Shown here in pieces: positions 33,852 through 45,200 of a stretch of 64,000 nucleotides of DNA. Below the pieces are notes generated by a model, which ran no database searches, was not told where the DNA came from, and saw only the letters and a list, made by a program, of their open reading frames with translations. The first letter of the stretch is position 1. Every line of letters starts with the position of its first letter. The position numbers and the translations under genes were made by a program. Source of the stretch: JBKBIP01 sp046297495 (GTDB lineage Bacteria; Planctomycetota; Planctomycetia; Gemmatales; Gemmataceae); the NCBI GenBank assembly GCA_046297495.1, contig JBKBIP010000013.1, positions 77,366 to 141,365 of the forward strand. The letters run 5' to 3'.

Positions 33852-35708
33852 CTACCTCTCCGACCGGCTGTACAATACCAAGGATCGAGGAGCCGCCGTG
33901 ATGGTTATCCCTCCTTCCGAATCCAACTGTTCGGGCAACTCACTGCCGCCTCCCTGCCACCGGGTCGCTGCCGAATCCAGCAGCTGGCGCCAGGTTCCGA
34001 CCGGCGCTGGCACGGACACGGCGACTGGATCAGCGCCAAAGTGATACAGCGCCCACACGGCCCCAGTCCCGTCCGCCGTCCAGCGATGCACGTACAGAGC
34101 TTTTTCCTTCTCCAGGCCAATGACTTCCTGATGGTCCTTACTGAGCAGGGACAGCGCTGGATGCGCCTTGCGTATCCGGAGCAGCTCGCGGTAAAACTCC
34201 CACAAGATTTGATGATGTCCCTCGTGCCGCGGGTGGTGCCGCAGTATGGCCGATTGGAACGTCTCCTCGGCCTGCGGATCGGGTAACTCACCTTGCCACT
34301 CAAACGCGGCGAATTCTTGCCGGCGGCCTTGTCGCACGGCCTCCACCAAAGCGGGGTCGCCGTGACTGATAAAATATGGAAAGGGGGCTGTCTCGCCAAA
34401 CTCTTCCCCCATGTACAACATGGGGAGATAAGGAGACAGGATCACGACGCCAGCGGCCAATTTAAGCCCTTCCAGATCGGTCAACCGGCTCAGACGGTCC
34501 CCCAGCGCCCGGTTGCCGATCTGATCGTGATTCTGAGAGCACACCACGAACTGCCAGGCCGGTTGCTGCTTGGGAGAGTTACCATGCCGGCGCCGGCGGT
34601 GCGGCGCGTGCTGGCCCGCGTAGGTGAAACCATCGCGGTAGGCGCGGGCCAGGTGCTCGATGGTGCCAAAGTCTTGATAATACCCGTCCCGCTCGCCGGT
34701 TAGCAGCGTGTGAATGCCGTGGTGCAGGTCGTCCGCCCATTGAGCGTCGAGACCAAAACCACCCAGCTCACGTGAGCGAATCAACCGGGTGTCGTTCAGA
34801 TCACTTTCGGCAATCAGATAAAAGCGCCGATTGCAGGCGGTGGCTTGGCGTTCGGCAGCGACGGCTAACTCTTGTAGGAATGGTTCCGCCGAAAAATCCA
34901 GAATGGCATGAACGGCATCCAGACGCAAGGCATCCACATGACAATCGGTGAACCAATACAAAGCGTTCTCGATGAAATAGCGCCGTACCTCATCACTGTG
35001 CGGCCCGTCGAAGTTCATCGCCAAACCCCACGGGGTATGATAAAAGTCGGTGAAGTAGTGGCCGTACTCCCCCAGGTAATTCCCTTCCGGGCCGAGGTGG
35101 TTGTACACCACGTCCAGAATGAGCGCCAACCCCTTTTGATGACAAGCATCCGCGAGACGTTGCAAGCCGCGCGGCCCATTGTAGGTATTCTGCGCCGCGA
35201 ACGGATAGACGCCGTCATACCCCCAGTTGCGGCTGCCGGGAAATTGGGACACCGGCATGATCTCGACCGCCGTGATCCCCAATTCCTTCAGGTAATCCAA
35301 TTTGCCAATGACCCCGTCGAACGTCCCTTCCGCGGTGAAGGTACCGACGTGCAACTCGTAGATGACATAATCTGGTAACGAAAGGCCGAACCAGGCGTCG
35401 TCGTGCCAGTCGAAGCGTGGATCAAAGACTTCCGAGGGACCGTGGACCCCTTCGGGTTGATAGCGCGACGCGGGATCGGGACGTTCCTTGCCGCCGTCCA
35501 GACGAAAGAAGTAGCGACTGCCCGGCGGCACATCGTCGATGATGCCTTCAAAGTAACCATTCGCCGTCGCCGTGAGTGGTTCCAGGCGCACGCGCGGCGC
35601 GATCAAGCGCACCTCCACTTGCTGGACCTTCGGCGCCCAGACGCGGAAGCTCGTGCGATGGTTCCCCAGGTAAATCGCCCCCAGGGATAATGATTGTGGT
35701 GTACTCAT
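33852..35708 (-). CDS. treZ: Maltooligosyl trehalose trehalohydrolase
   Basis: A GH13 enzyme of 618 residues from the ATG at 35708 (MSTPQSLSLGAIYLGNHRTS); a longer frame upstream lacks support. An N-terminal CBM48-like domain (FRVWAPKVQQVEVRL) precedes the barrel. Catalytic blocks are DVVYNHLGPEGNYLGEYG, nucleophile region HVDALRLDAVHAI, acid region LIAESDLNDTRLI, and CSQNHDQIGNR. TreZ releases free trehalose from the maltooligosyl trehalose made by TreY, whose gene starts three bases downstream, so the two are surely coexpressed. A 238-base gap with a palindrome separates it from glgX. Confidence 0.95.
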   Translation of the reverse strand: MSTPQSLSLGAIYLGNHRTSFRVWAPKVQQVEVRLIAPRVRLEPLTATANGYFEGIIDDVPPGSRYFFRLDGGKERPDPASRYQPEGVHGPSEVFDPRFDWHDDAWFGLSLPDYVIYELHVGTFTAEGTFDGVIGKLDYLKELGITAVEIMPVSQFPGSRNWGYDGVYPFAAQNTYNGPRGLQRLADACHQKGLALILDVVYNHLGPEGNYLGEYGHYFTDFYHTPWGLAMNFDGPHSDEVRRYFIENALYWFTDCHVDALRLDAVHAILDFSAEPFLQELAVAAERQATACNRRFYLIAESDLNDTRLIRSRELGGFGLDAQWADDLHHGIHTLLTGERDGYYQDFGTIEHLARAYRDGFTYAGQHAPHRRRRHGNSPKQQPAWQFVVCSQNHDQIGNRALGDRLSRLTDLEGLKLAAGVVILSPYLPMLYMGEEFGETAPFPYFISHGDPALVEAVRQGRRQEFAAFEWQGELPDPQAEETFQSAILRHHPRHEGHHQILWEFYRELLRIRKAHPALSLLSKDHQEVIGLEKEKALYVHRWTADGTGAVWALYHFGADPVAVSVPAPVGTWRQLLDSAATRWQGGGSELPEQLDSEGGITITAAPRSLVLYSRSER

Positions 35709-35796
35709 GGTGTCCGTCTCAATAAGAGAAAGAAAAACTACCCCAGCCGGAGGCGTTGGGCAATGTTGGGTCGGGATCATGCCCTCGTTCCGGGGA

Positions 35797-35844
35797 GTCG
35801 TCGGTTCACGCGTGTTGCCAACGATCCACGCGAACCGACAAATC
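35797..35844. repeat. Palindromic repeat inside the glucan operon
   Basis: GTCGTCGGTTCACGCG pairs with CGCGAACCGAC across a short loop. It lies in the 238-base gap between glgX and treZ. The interior matches the copy at 5606-5655. If it forms a strong RNA hairpin it could lower read-through into treZ and the GH57-treY fusion. Confidence 0.6.
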
Positions 35845-35946
35845 CCTAGAGCGGTTCGCATTCGGGAGCGCCGACTTTTCAGTACGCCGTAGGCGTTTCA
35901 CTACTTAGCCCAGGGTTGCGAGCGGAGCGCGCGCACCCTGGGACAC

Positions 35947-38082
35947 CTACCCCCCTTCCGTCAATTGTTGAACGCGCAAGACAACCATCGAACGGGCTTG
36001 CAGTTGATACTCCGGCTCCAACATCAGGTCTCCCGCCGCGCGTTCCGGCGCGGAGGTGTCGAATTCCAACAGCCAGCGCTGATTGTCTTTGCTGGGGGGA
36101 ATGGTGAACGGGATCATCTCGTGGTGGGCGTTGAGCAGCAGAAGCAAGGTATCACCGACAATCGGTTCCCCGCGCTCGTCCATCTCGTTGATGACATCGC
36201 CAGCTAGACGTACCCCCAGGCAACGCACGAAACCAGCGTTCCAGGCCTCGTCGGTCATTTCCGCGCCGTTGGGATCGAACCAGGTCAAGTCCTTGACATC
36301 GGAGCCGCGAATGCGCCGTCCCTGGAAAAACTTGCGCCGTTGCAGAACGGGCTGCGTCTTCAGAAAGCGAATCAAGCGGCGGACGAAATCCAGTAACTTT
36401 TGTCGATCCTCCGTCCAGTTCCAATCGAGCCAGGTCAGCTCATTATCTTGACAGTAGGTATTGTTGTTCCCTTGCTGGGTGTGCCCCATCTCATCACCGG
36501 CCAAAAGCATGGGGACCCCCTGCGACAACAGTAGAGTAGCCAGCAGGTTACGCTTCTGTTGCTCGCGCAGGGCGCGAATCTCTGGGTCGTCCGTTGGTCC
36601 CTCGGCGCCGCAGTTCCAGCTGTTGTTGTCATCGGCGCCGTCGCGGTTGTCCTCGCCGTTGGCTTCGTTGTGCTTGTCGTTGTAGCTGACCAGATCGTGC
36701 AGCGTGAAACCATCATGGCAGGTAATGAAATTGATGCTGGCATAGGGACGCCGACCACTATGTTCATACAGGTCACTACTCCCGCACAGACGGCTGGCGA
36801 ACTCATTGACCGTCCCACCGTCTCCTTTCCAGAAACGGCGCACGGTGTCCCGGTACTTGCCATTCCACTCCGTCCAAAGCACCGGGAAATTACCGACTTG
36901 GTACCCCCCTTCCCCCAGGTCCCACGGCTCGGCGATGAGCTTGACTTGCGAGAGCACGGGGTCTTGATGGATGATGTCGAAGAACGCCCCTAGCTTATCG
37001 ACCTCGTGTAGCTCGCGGGCCAAGGCGCTGGCGAGATCGAAACGAAAACCATCGACGTGCATTTCCAGCACCCAATAACGCAAACTATCCATGATCAGTT
37101 GCAGCACGCGCGGACTGAGCATGTTGAGTGTGTTGCCGCAGCCGGTGTAATCCATGTAGTACCGTGGATCGTCGCCGACTAGCCGGTAATAAGAGGCATT
37201 ATCAATGCCGCGGAACGACAACGTCGGTCCCATATGGTTCCCCTCGGCAGTGTGGTTGTACACCACGTCGAGGATGACTTCCAACCCCGCCGCGTGTAGG
37301 GCGCGGACCATCATCTTGAATTCACGAACGGACTCCAATGGCGAGTCGTTACTGCTATAACGAATATCCGGGGCGAAGAAAGCCAGGGTGTTGTAACCCC
37401 AGTAATTGCTCAATCCTTTCTCGACCAGGTGCCGATCATCGACGTGATGATGCACCGGCAGCAGCTCCACGGTCGTCACGCCCAGATCCAAGAGATGACG
37501 AATGGCCGCCTCCGTGGCCAACCCCGCGTAGGTGCCGCGTAGCTCCTCGGGTACCTGGGGATGGCGTTTGGTGAAACCCTTGACGTGCATCTCGTAGATG
37601 ATGGTCTTGTTCCACGGGACGCGCGGCGGGCGGTCGTCTCCCCAGGTGAAGGCCGGGTCCACCACGGCGCTGAGAGGAGCGTGTGCGGCATTGTTGCGGT
37701 TGTCGAACGATAGATCGCCAGCCTCGTTGCCGACGACGTAGCCAAACATGTCGTCGCTCCAACGCACCTTGCGGCCAATGGCCTTGGCATACGGATCGAC
37801 CAGTACCTTGTGGGGATTGAAGCGATGTCCCGCTTGCGGCTCGTAGGCACCGTGAACTCGATAGCCGTATAACTGGCTGGGACGGGCATCGGGTAAGTAA
37901 GCATGCCAGACCATGTCGGTCTGTTCAGGCATGGGAATACGAACGGTTTCTTCTTGGGCGTCGATGGCATCAAAGAGACACAATTCAACGCGGCTCGCGT
38001 GCTCGGAAAACAAGGCGAAGTTGACACCGGCTCCATCCCAGGTCGCCCCGAGCGGATAGGGATTGCCTGGCCAGACTCTCAT
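35947..38082 (-). CDS. glgX: Glycogen debranching enzyme GlgX
   Basis: A 711-residue GH13 enzyme starting at 38082 (MRVWPGNPYPLGATWDGAGV) with GAGGT about eight bases upstream. CBM48 residues GVNFALFSEHASRVELCLFD lead into the barrel. Key blocks are DVVYNHTAEGNHMGPTLSFR, nucleophile region MHVDGFRFDLASALAREL, acid region LIAEPWDLGEGGYQVGNFP and NFITCHDGFTLHDLVSYN, all characteristic of the GlgX/TreX isoamylase type. It hydrolyses alpha-1,6 branches, giving linear chains suited to TreY. It follows glgB by 65 bases. Confidence 0.95.
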   Translation of the reverse strand: MRVWPGNPYPLGATWDGAGVNFALFSEHASRVELCLFDAIDAQEETVRIPMPEQTDMVWHAYLPDARPSQLYGYRVHGAYEPQAGHRFNPHKVLVDPYAKAIGRKVRWSDDMFGYVVGNEAGDLSFDNRNNAAHAPLSAVVDPAFTWGDDRPPRVPWNKTIIYEMHVKGFTKRHPQVPEELRGTYAGLATEAAIRHLLDLGVTTVELLPVHHHVDDRHLVEKGLSNYWGYNTLAFFAPDIRYSSNDSPLESVREFKMMVRALHAAGLEVILDVVYNHTAEGNHMGPTLSFRGIDNASYYRLVGDDPRYYMDYTGCGNTLNMLSPRVLQLIMDSLRYWVLEMHVDGFRFDLASALARELHEVDKLGAFFDIIHQDPVLSQVKLIAEPWDLGEGGYQVGNFPVLWTEWNGKYRDTVRRFWKGDGGTVNEFASRLCGSSDLYEHSGRRPYASINFITCHDGFTLHDLVSYNDKHNEANGEDNRDGADDNNSWNCGAEGPTDDPEIRALREQQKRNLLATLLLSQGVPMLLAGDEMGHTQQGNNNTYCQDNELTWLDWNWTEDRQKLLDFVRRLIRFLKTQPVLQRRKFFQGRRIRGSDVKDLTWFDPNGAEMTDEAWNAGFVRCLGVRLAGDVINEMDERGEPIVGDTLLLLLNAHHEMIPFTIPPSKDNQRWLLEFDTSAPERAAGDLMLEPEYQLQARSMVVLRVQQLTEGG

Positions 38083-38147
38083 GGTAGGTACCTCATAAGG
38101 TGCGACTAGCCCGCGCGACCGCTCCACGACGAGTGGTACCGGAAGGC

Positions 38148-40142
38148 TTAGGCTTTTTTCTCATATTTCAAGAACACCATTCCTAGCGGCGGCAGTGTCA
38201 AGTTCAGACATGCGGATCGGCCATGCATCCGAATGGGGGCCGTCTCCATGCCACCCAGGTTCCCTTGACCGCTGCCGCCGTACTCTAGAGCATCACTATT
38301 CAGCACCTCGCGCCAGAAACCCGACTTGGGAGCGCCTACCCGATAATTGTGACGGGGTACAGGCGTGAAGTTACAGCCGATGATGATGAGGTCCTCCGCT
38401 TTTTTCCCTTTACGGAGAAACAAGATCACGCTTTGATCGGCGTCGGTGGCATCGATCCACTCGAAACCCGTTGGCGAGAAGTCCAGCTCATGCAACGCCG
38501 GTTCTCGACTATATAGCCGGTTCAGGTCCTCGACCCAATGGCGCATGCCCAGGTGCAAGGGATATTGCAATAGGTTCCAATCCAGCTCGATGTCATGGTT
38601 CCACTCGTTCCATTGACCAATCTCGCCCCCCATGAACAGCAATTTCTTGCCCGGTTGGGCGTACATGTAGCCGAACAACAAACGCAAGTTAGCGAATTTC
38701 TGCCAGGCGTCCCCCGGCATCTTGTCCAGCAACGAGCGTTTGCCGTGGACCACTTCATCATGGGACAATGACAAGACAAAGTTTTCGTTGAAGGCGTACA
38801 ACATCCGGAAGGTGATGCGGTTATGGTGGTAGCGGCGGAAGATGGGGTCTAGCTCCATGAACTCCAAGGTGTCGTGCATCCAACCCATGTCCCATTTCAT
38901 GCCGAAGCCCAGGCCGCCGATGTAGGTGGGACGGGAGATCATCGGCCAAGCCGTCGATTCCTCGGCAATGGTTTGCACATCGGGGAAGTTGCGGTACACT
39001 TCCTCGTTCATCCGGCGCAGAAAATAGATAGCCTCCAGATTCTCTCGTCCGCCGTAGTAATTGGGGACCCACTCCCCTTCTTTGCGTGAGTAATCCAGAT
39101 AGAGCATCGAGGCCACGGCGTCAACGCGCAAGCCGTCCACATGATATTTACTTAGCCAGAATAAGGCGTTACTGATCAGAAACCCCACCACCTCGGAGCG
39201 TCCATAATTGAAAATGGCCGTCTGCCAATCGGGATGGTAACCCTTCTGTGGATTCGCGTGCTCATACAGGTGCGTGCCGTCGAAAAATATCAAACCATGT
39301 TCATCCGTGGGAAAGTGTGAAGGGACCCAATCGAGGATGACACCAATGCCGCGCTGGTGCAGGTAATCGATCAGATACATGAAGTCCTGCGGGGTACCGA
39401 AGCGGCTCGTCGGGGCAAAATAGCCAGTCACCTGGTACCCCCACGAACCATAAAACGGATGCTCCATCACCGGCATGAACTCCACATGAGTGAAACCCAT
39501 GCGTTGCACGTAATCGGCTAACTCGACCGCCAATTCTCGGTAGGTCAGAAAGCGATTCCCTTCCTCGACACCGCGCCGCCAGGAGCCGAGATGAACCTCG
39601 TAAATACTCATGGGGGCGTTCATGTGGTTGCGCTGATGCCGATTGGCCATCCACTCTTGATCGTTCCAAACGTAGTCTAATTCCCAGACCACTGAGCCAG
39701 TCTGAGGGGGTAACTGATTCAAAAAAGCGAAGGGGTCCGCCTTGTCCACCTCATAGCCGGTGTGATGGGAGACGATGTGATACTTATAACACGTCCCTTT
39801 GCCAATGTCAGGGACGAACCCTTCCCAAATGCCCGATTCCCCGCGTGGGCGTAGCTGGTGACTGTGCTTATTCCAACCGTTGAACTCTCCCATGACAGTA
39901 ACTTGACGGGCATTGGGGGCCCAGACGGCGAAATAGACGCCAGCGACATCGTGAATGGTCAAGGGATGAGCGCCCAGCTTATCGTACAGTTGGAAGTGGT
40001 TGCCTTCGTTGAAGAGAAAGACATCATCGTTACTCAACAAACTAACATCATGGCGCACCAAGTGGCGTGCTGGCGCTGCCAGGTCGCGCGTATCAGGAGC
40101 AACGACGGGAACCGCTTCCGTCTTGGTGGAACTACGTTTCAT
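38148..40142 (-). CDS. glgB: 1,4-alpha-glucan branching enzyme
   Basis: A 664-residue GH13 branching enzyme. The CBM48 domain includes YFAVWAPNARQVTVMGEFNG (70-89). In the barrel, DWVPSHFPTD (271-280), nucleophile D341 in VDGLRVDAVASMLYLDYSRK, acid E394 in TIAEESTAWP and LSHDEVVHGKRSLLDKMPGD match GlgB closely. It makes alpha-1,6 branches in glucan built by GlgE. Its ATG (40140-40142) overlaps the end of malQ by 11 bases, so translational coupling is likely. The first 30 residues are a poorly conserved tail. Confidence 0.96.
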   Translation of the reverse strand: MKRSSTKTEAVPVVAPDTRDLAAPARHLVRHDVSLLSNDDVFLFNEGNHFQLYDKLGAHPLTIHDVAGVYFAVWAPNARQVTVMGEFNGWNKHSHQLRPRGESGIWEGFVPDIGKGTCYKYHIVSHHTGYEVDKADPFAFLNQLPPQTGSVVWELDYVWNDQEWMANRHQRNHMNAPMSIYEVHLGSWRRGVEEGNRFLTYRELAVELADYVQRMGFTHVEFMPVMEHPFYGSWGYQVTGYFAPTSRFGTPQDFMYLIDYLHQRGIGVILDWVPSHFPTDEHGLIFFDGTHLYEHANPQKGYHPDWQTAIFNYGRSEVVGFLISNALFWLSKYHVDGLRVDAVASMLYLDYSRKEGEWVPNYYGGRENLEAIYFLRRMNEEVYRNFPDVQTIAEESTAWPMISRPTYIGGLGFGMKWDMGWMHDTLEFMELDPIFRRYHHNRITFRMLYAFNENFVLSLSHDEVVHGKRSLLDKMPGDAWQKFANLRLLFGYMYAQPGKKLLFMGGEIGQWNEWNHDIELDWNLLQYPLHLGMRHWVEDLNRLYSREPALHELDFSPTGFEWIDATDADQSVILFLRKGKKAEDLIIIGCNFTPVPRHNYRVGAPKSGFWREVLNSDALEYGGSGQGNLGGMETAPIRMHGRSACLNLTLPPLGMVFLKYEKKA

Positions 40143-42261
40143 GAGTCCCCTCCGTCTGGGTTCGGATTTCGTTCATTAAACGCAACATGTCGAGCACTTG
40201 CGGATCGGAAACCATCGTCTCGCTATCCAGACGCGTCTTAAGCTGCCAGTTGGGATGTTCCCGATGGGTGCCAGGTACATTCTGGGGTTTGGTTTCCAGC
40301 CACAGGTCCTCCAAATTGACTAAAACGACCTCGGCGGGGCTACGAGCCAAATAGGTCAAGCAGGCTCGCAGGAGAGAGCGCAGGTCATCGGCGTCATGGG
40401 GCATGCAGCCGGCGTGACGGAGAATCTCCAGCAAGCGTTGGCGGACGACATCCCGGCGGCGATACTCGTTGTCGGCGTACTCTGAGCCAATTAACCCCAG
40501 GTCGCGGCGATAAGTGATGTCTTCCCCCATCCAATAGGCGGCCAGTGGTGGCATGTCGTGGGTGTTGACGCTGGCAACCGTGCCCCGCGGTGGCTGGCGC
40601 AGATCATTGCCGTGAGGCAGTCCTTCGATCTCATATTCGAGGACATACATCTGCCGCAAATTGTGTTTGAGCATCGCTGGACCGACGTAGAAGGGGACTG
40701 TCCCCAAGTCTTCCCCCACAATGGTGCAGCGATGACGCTGGGATTCCAAACAGATCACCGCGTACAGTTCCTCGGCGGGGTAACGGACATAAACTCCATC
40801 TTTGGGGGGTAGGCCGTGCGGGATGCAAAATAGGCGATGTAGTCCCATCACATGATCGATGCGCAAGATATTGGCGTGAGTAAAGTGGTGGCGTAAGTAA
40901 GCGCTAACATACTGGTAGCCGTCCTCTCGAATCCGGCCAGGGTGCAACGGTTGGAAGCCCCAGTCCTGGCCGCGCGTGAAACCACCGTCGGGCGGCGCGC
41001 CGGCGGACACCTTGCCCAGGAACAGATGCCGAAACCGCCACGGGTCGTAGCCGTCGGAATGAACCCCCAGCGGCATGTCAAGATATAACCCTGCCTGGTA
41101 GCGCTGGGCCGTCCGTGCCACCGCTTGCATCTGTTCGCGTGCCGCCCATTGCGCGTACAGGTAGGCTTGTTTGACCTCTTCATCGTAGTCGCCCGGTTGC
41201 AAGTCACCGTCGCGCAGTCGCTCTGGCCAGACGTACCAGGATCCTTGCTGTTTCAGACAGGTTGCCTCGAAACAAGCGAAATCCTCCAACGTCGGGTGTT
41301 CTCGGACATGGTTGCGCAATTGTTCCAAGCGCGGCGAGGGCCGCGCGAAAAAGACCTGAGCCAGCTCGTGCAACACTTGGCGTTTGAGCCGCATCACTCC
41401 CTGGTAGTCCACCAGACGGCTAGCGCGCGCGGCTTGGAGCTGTTCTTGCCATTGGGGTGTTTGCGTCAGCGCCTGGGCGGCGGGGCAGTCCGCCCACTCC
41501 GGCAGCTGGGTAACATCCACGTAAAACTCATTCCAGAACAACCGGCTCGATGGCGCATAGGGGCTTGGCTCGAAGGGGACTTCCAGGAAGCTGGCCATCA
41601 ACGGCAGAGTGGCGACCACGGTGCCTCCTCGTTCTCCAAGCCATTCCACCAAGGAGCGTAAGTCGGAATAAGAACCAGCCCCCCAGCCTTGCGCGGTATG
41701 CAGGGCGTACACCGGCACGAAGGCTCCCCATTCCTTCTTACCTTCCGGCAACGAGTACGCTTTCTCTGGGGCGGCAATGACGGTAGCCGTCCAGGATTGC
41801 CCTCCTGCTTCGAGAGTCAGCTTATGGTAACCCCAGGGCAACTGTTCCGGCAATGTCAGTACGCGGACTTGGAACCGTTCTCCCGCCACCGTCGTTTCCC
41901 GCGTGAAGGGGAGTTCCTCCCATTGGACGTGCCAATGTTGGACGTTACCATCCTCCAGGCGCAAAGTACAATCCAAGGTGGAAGGCGTGCCGGTGGCGGG
42001 CAATCGGACACGCACCAAAGTGGGACGCCCTTCCCAACTCACGGCTACCGGCGGCAGGCCGCGCCGCCACAAGCCCAGGCGCGTTTGCCGCAGGGCATCA
42101 GGTACTTCCGCTAAGTTGGCCGCCGGTGCTCCCAGTGCTTGCAGCACGGCCAGCAAGGCTTCGGGACTGGCCACGCAGCGTTGACCTCCCACGTCCAGAT
42201 AGGAAGACTGTACTCCGTATAATCGGGCCAGGTTCGCCAAGGCGGATTCGGTCGCGGTCAT
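40132..42261 (-). CDS. malQ: 4-alpha-glucanotransferase (amylomaltase)
   Basis: A 709-residue GH77 enzyme from the ATG at 42261 (MTATESALANLARLYGVQSS). Like E. coli MalQ it has an N-terminal extension of about 190 residues, including a beta-rich domain, ahead of the barrel. Catalytic blocks are ILRIDHVMGLHRLF (nucleophile aspartate), CTIVGEDLGTVP (acid glutamate) and VNTHDMPPLAAYW. It transfers glucan segments between chains, extending short malto-oligosaccharides. Its start overlaps the stop of the treS fusion by four bases (ATGA), and its end overlaps glgB, so it sits in a tightly coupled operon. Confidence 0.94.
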   Translation of the reverse strand: MTATESALANLARLYGVQSSYLDVGGQRCVASPEALLAVLQALGAPAANLAEVPDALRQTRLGLWRRGLPPVAVSWEGRPTLVRVRLPATGTPSTLDCTLRLEDGNVQHWHVQWEELPFTRETTVAGERFQVRVLTLPEQLPWGYHKLTLEAGGQSWTATVIAAPEKAYSLPEGKKEWGAFVPVYALHTAQGWGAGSYSDLRSLVEWLGERGGTVVATLPLMASFLEVPFEPSPYAPSSRLFWNEFYVDVTQLPEWADCPAAQALTQTPQWQEQLQAARASRLVDYQGVMRLKRQVLHELAQVFFARPSPRLEQLRNHVREHPTLEDFACFEATCLKQQGSWYVWPERLRDGDLQPGDYDEEVKQAYLYAQWAAREQMQAVARTAQRYQAGLYLDMPLGVHSDGYDPWRFRHLFLGKVSAGAPPDGGFTRGQDWGFQPLHPGRIREDGYQYVSAYLRHHFTHANILRIDHVMGLHRLFCIPHGLPPKDGVYVRYPAEELYAVICLESQRHRCTIVGEDLGTVPFYVGPAMLKHNLRQMYVLEYEIEGLPHGNDLRQPPRGTVASVNTHDMPPLAAYWMGEDITYRRDLGLIGSEYADNEYRRRDVVRQRLLEILRHAGCMPHDADDLRSLLRACLTYLARSPAEVVLVNLEDLWLETKPQNVPGTHREHPNWQLKTRLDSETMVSDPQVLDMLRLMNEIRTQTEGTHET

Positions 42262-45200
42262 GTGGATTCCTTCTCTGGCGGCAGTAACTTTAGAATACCC
42301 AATAAGGGAATGCGCACCCAATCAGGGCGGTGATTCAGCTCATAACCCAGCTCGTAGATCGCTTTTTCCATCAAAAACGCTTCCAGCAAAATCCGCAGGA
42401 CGTGCGGAGACGATGGAATAAACGGGGCCTGTCCCGCCGTTTCCAGGTAGGCCTTGAGAAACGTGGCACTAACCCAGATGTACCAAAAATGGGCCAATTG
42501 TTCGAGGACGCCAACATCCTCCGGACGTACCACGCCGGGCGGTCGGGCGCCGCTGCCACCGTTCCCCGACAAGGCGCTGTAGGCCGCATAATGGAAAGAA
42601 CGCACCATGCCGGCAACATCTCGCAAAGGAGAACGCTTGAGGCGGCGCTCGCTGATGGAACGAGCTGGTTCCCCCTCGAAGTCGATGATCACGAAATCCT
42701 TGCCGGTGTATAGTACCTGTCCCAGATGGTAGTCACCGTGACAGCGCGTGCGTAGCGCGGTGATTTTCACATTGAGGAGCGCTTGCAGACGGTTGAGCAC
42801 ATCGGCGTCCCGTCGCAACACGTACTGAGCCTGAGTGCGAATGCTCTCCGGCAACGTGGATAGACGTTTGCGCAGCAGCTCGAAGATGCGTCCCTTGTAA
42901 TTGCGCATCGATTGATAGACGGAGCGCTGGTACAAGGTCGTGAACGATTCCGGCACGAAAGCGGGATTCTCGCTCTCGTCGGCCAACGCCAGGTGCAGCT
43001 CGGCGGTGCGCTGGCCCAGCAGTCGCACGGACTCCAAGTAAACGCCGATGCGTTCTTGCGTCTCCGCGGGGATGTCGTCGTGAGCCAATTCGACCAAGGA
43101 CAAATCTGACGTTTCAAGATAGTCATCATGCAAGGGAGCCGCCAAGTTCCGGTCGAAGTAGTTGCTTAGCTCGTTGAGCGTGAATTGCCAGGCGTCCCCT
43201 TGATTGGGGACGAACGCCTGGATTTGCGCGAGTGTCACGGGTTCGGCCCGGCGTTTGCGTCGATATTCGATGGCTCCCAGCATAGGCGGGGTGTGGGCGA
43301 AGCCTTTCTGTTCCGTCAGGTAGCGGCCAATTTCCAGATCGGGATTAATCCCTTCTTCCGCTTTGCGAAACAGCTTCATGATCATGGCGGCACCGAACAA
43401 AATGGACGTGTTGCTTTGCTCCGCCTTGCCGACGGTAGGGGCGAGCTGTCCGCCAGCCTCTTGCCATACGTGGGCGAAGTGCGAATAGGCGGTCGCCTGG
43501 ATTTCCGCTCCGCCGCTCTCGAAACGTCTGTTGGCGGCCACTGCTTCCAGAATCGCCGCGCAGAACGCCCCGTCCCCCAAGGCGTCGAACAGCACCCCTT
43601 CCTCGGCGCCGCGCACCTGAGCCACGACGAAATGGGGCTTTTGTTCCCGCAAGATGTCCGCCGCCTCGCCACTGGTATAACTCAGCGGCATGACATACGT
43701 GTCAGCGGCGCCTTCGGTGAACTCCACGTCGATCAGGGTGAGGTAGGCCGCTGCCGTCCCATAAGGCACACGGAACGTCTCGCGGATGGCGCCATTCTTC
43801 ATGGTGCGGGCCTTGCCGCCGAACCAGCGGCGTTGGCGTAGATAACGCACCAACACGTCTTCCAGGCGATTCTTCAAGGTCTTGCCGCGAAACAGGTCCT
43901 CCCAACTATCGCGCACGCTCAACGTGGCCACGGCTGGTCCCGTCCCGATCACGACTTCGGGGGCGGCATCGGCCGCGACTTCCAGCGCGAACCAGTAAAA
44001 GGAGTGTGGGCCGAGTGTCAGCAAGTAAGGTAGCTTGCCGATGGCCGGGAAGGGGGTGCGGCCAAATAACTCGATGGGACGGATGCCGTTGAACTTGGAC
44101 AGGTCCAGCTCGACATACTGGACGAAACGCGACAAATTAGCGACGATTAAGATACACTCTTCCCCCCCCTTCTCCCCCCCTGGGTTCAGGGTGGCAGGGG
44201 GGGCAAAGCGGCGTAGGAAAGCGAGAATCTTGTGATTATCCGGGTGCAGGAATTCCAACGTTCCTCGGCTAAACGCCTTGTAACGCTTGCGTAGAGCCAT
44301 GAGACGTTTCATCCACCACAACAACGAAGTGGGGTTGTTCTGTTGGGCTTCGACATTTAACGCCTCGTAGTGGTACTCTGGATCGATGATGACCGGCAGG
44401 TACAATTTCTGCGGATTGGCCCGCGAGAAACCGGCGTTGCGGTCACCGCTCCACTGCATCGGCGTGCGGACGCCGTTGCGGTCTCCCAGGTAGATGTTGT
44501 CCCCCATGCCGATTTCCTCGCCGTAGTAGATAATCGGCGTCCCCGGCAAGGAGAACAGCAGGGCGTTCATCAATTCGATGCGGCGGCGGTTGTTGCCGAG
44601 CAGCGGTGCCAACCGGCGGCGGATGCCCAGATTGATGCGGGCGCGGGGGTCGGCGGCGTAGGCCCGGTACATGTAATCGCGTTCCTCGTCCGTCACCATT
44701 TCCAGGGTCAATTCATCGTGGTTGCGCAGAAACATGGCCCATTGGCAGTTGTCCGGGATGGTGGGCGTCTGGGCCATGATGTCGTGGACGGGAAACCGAT
44801 CCTCCATGTGAATGGCCATGAACAGCCGCGGCATGACCGGAAAGTGAAAACACATGTGGCACTCGTCGCCGTTACCGAAATACTCGACGGCGTCTTCGGG
44901 CCACTGATTGGCCTCGGCCAAGAACATGCGATTGGTGTATCGCTGATCGAGCCGCTTGCGTAAGGCGCGGAGAAACTCATGCGTTTCCGGCAGGTTCTCG
45001 CAGTTGGTTCCTTCGCGTTGATACAGATAGGGGATGGCGTCCAAGCGCATGCCATCGACTCCCATGTCCAACCAGAAATCGAGCACGGGGAAGATGGCGT
45101 TCCACACGTCGGGATTGTCGAAGTTTAGGTCCGGTTGGTGGTGATAGAAACGGTGCCAGTAGTGCGCCTTGGCGATCGGGTCCCAGGTCCAGTTGGATTG

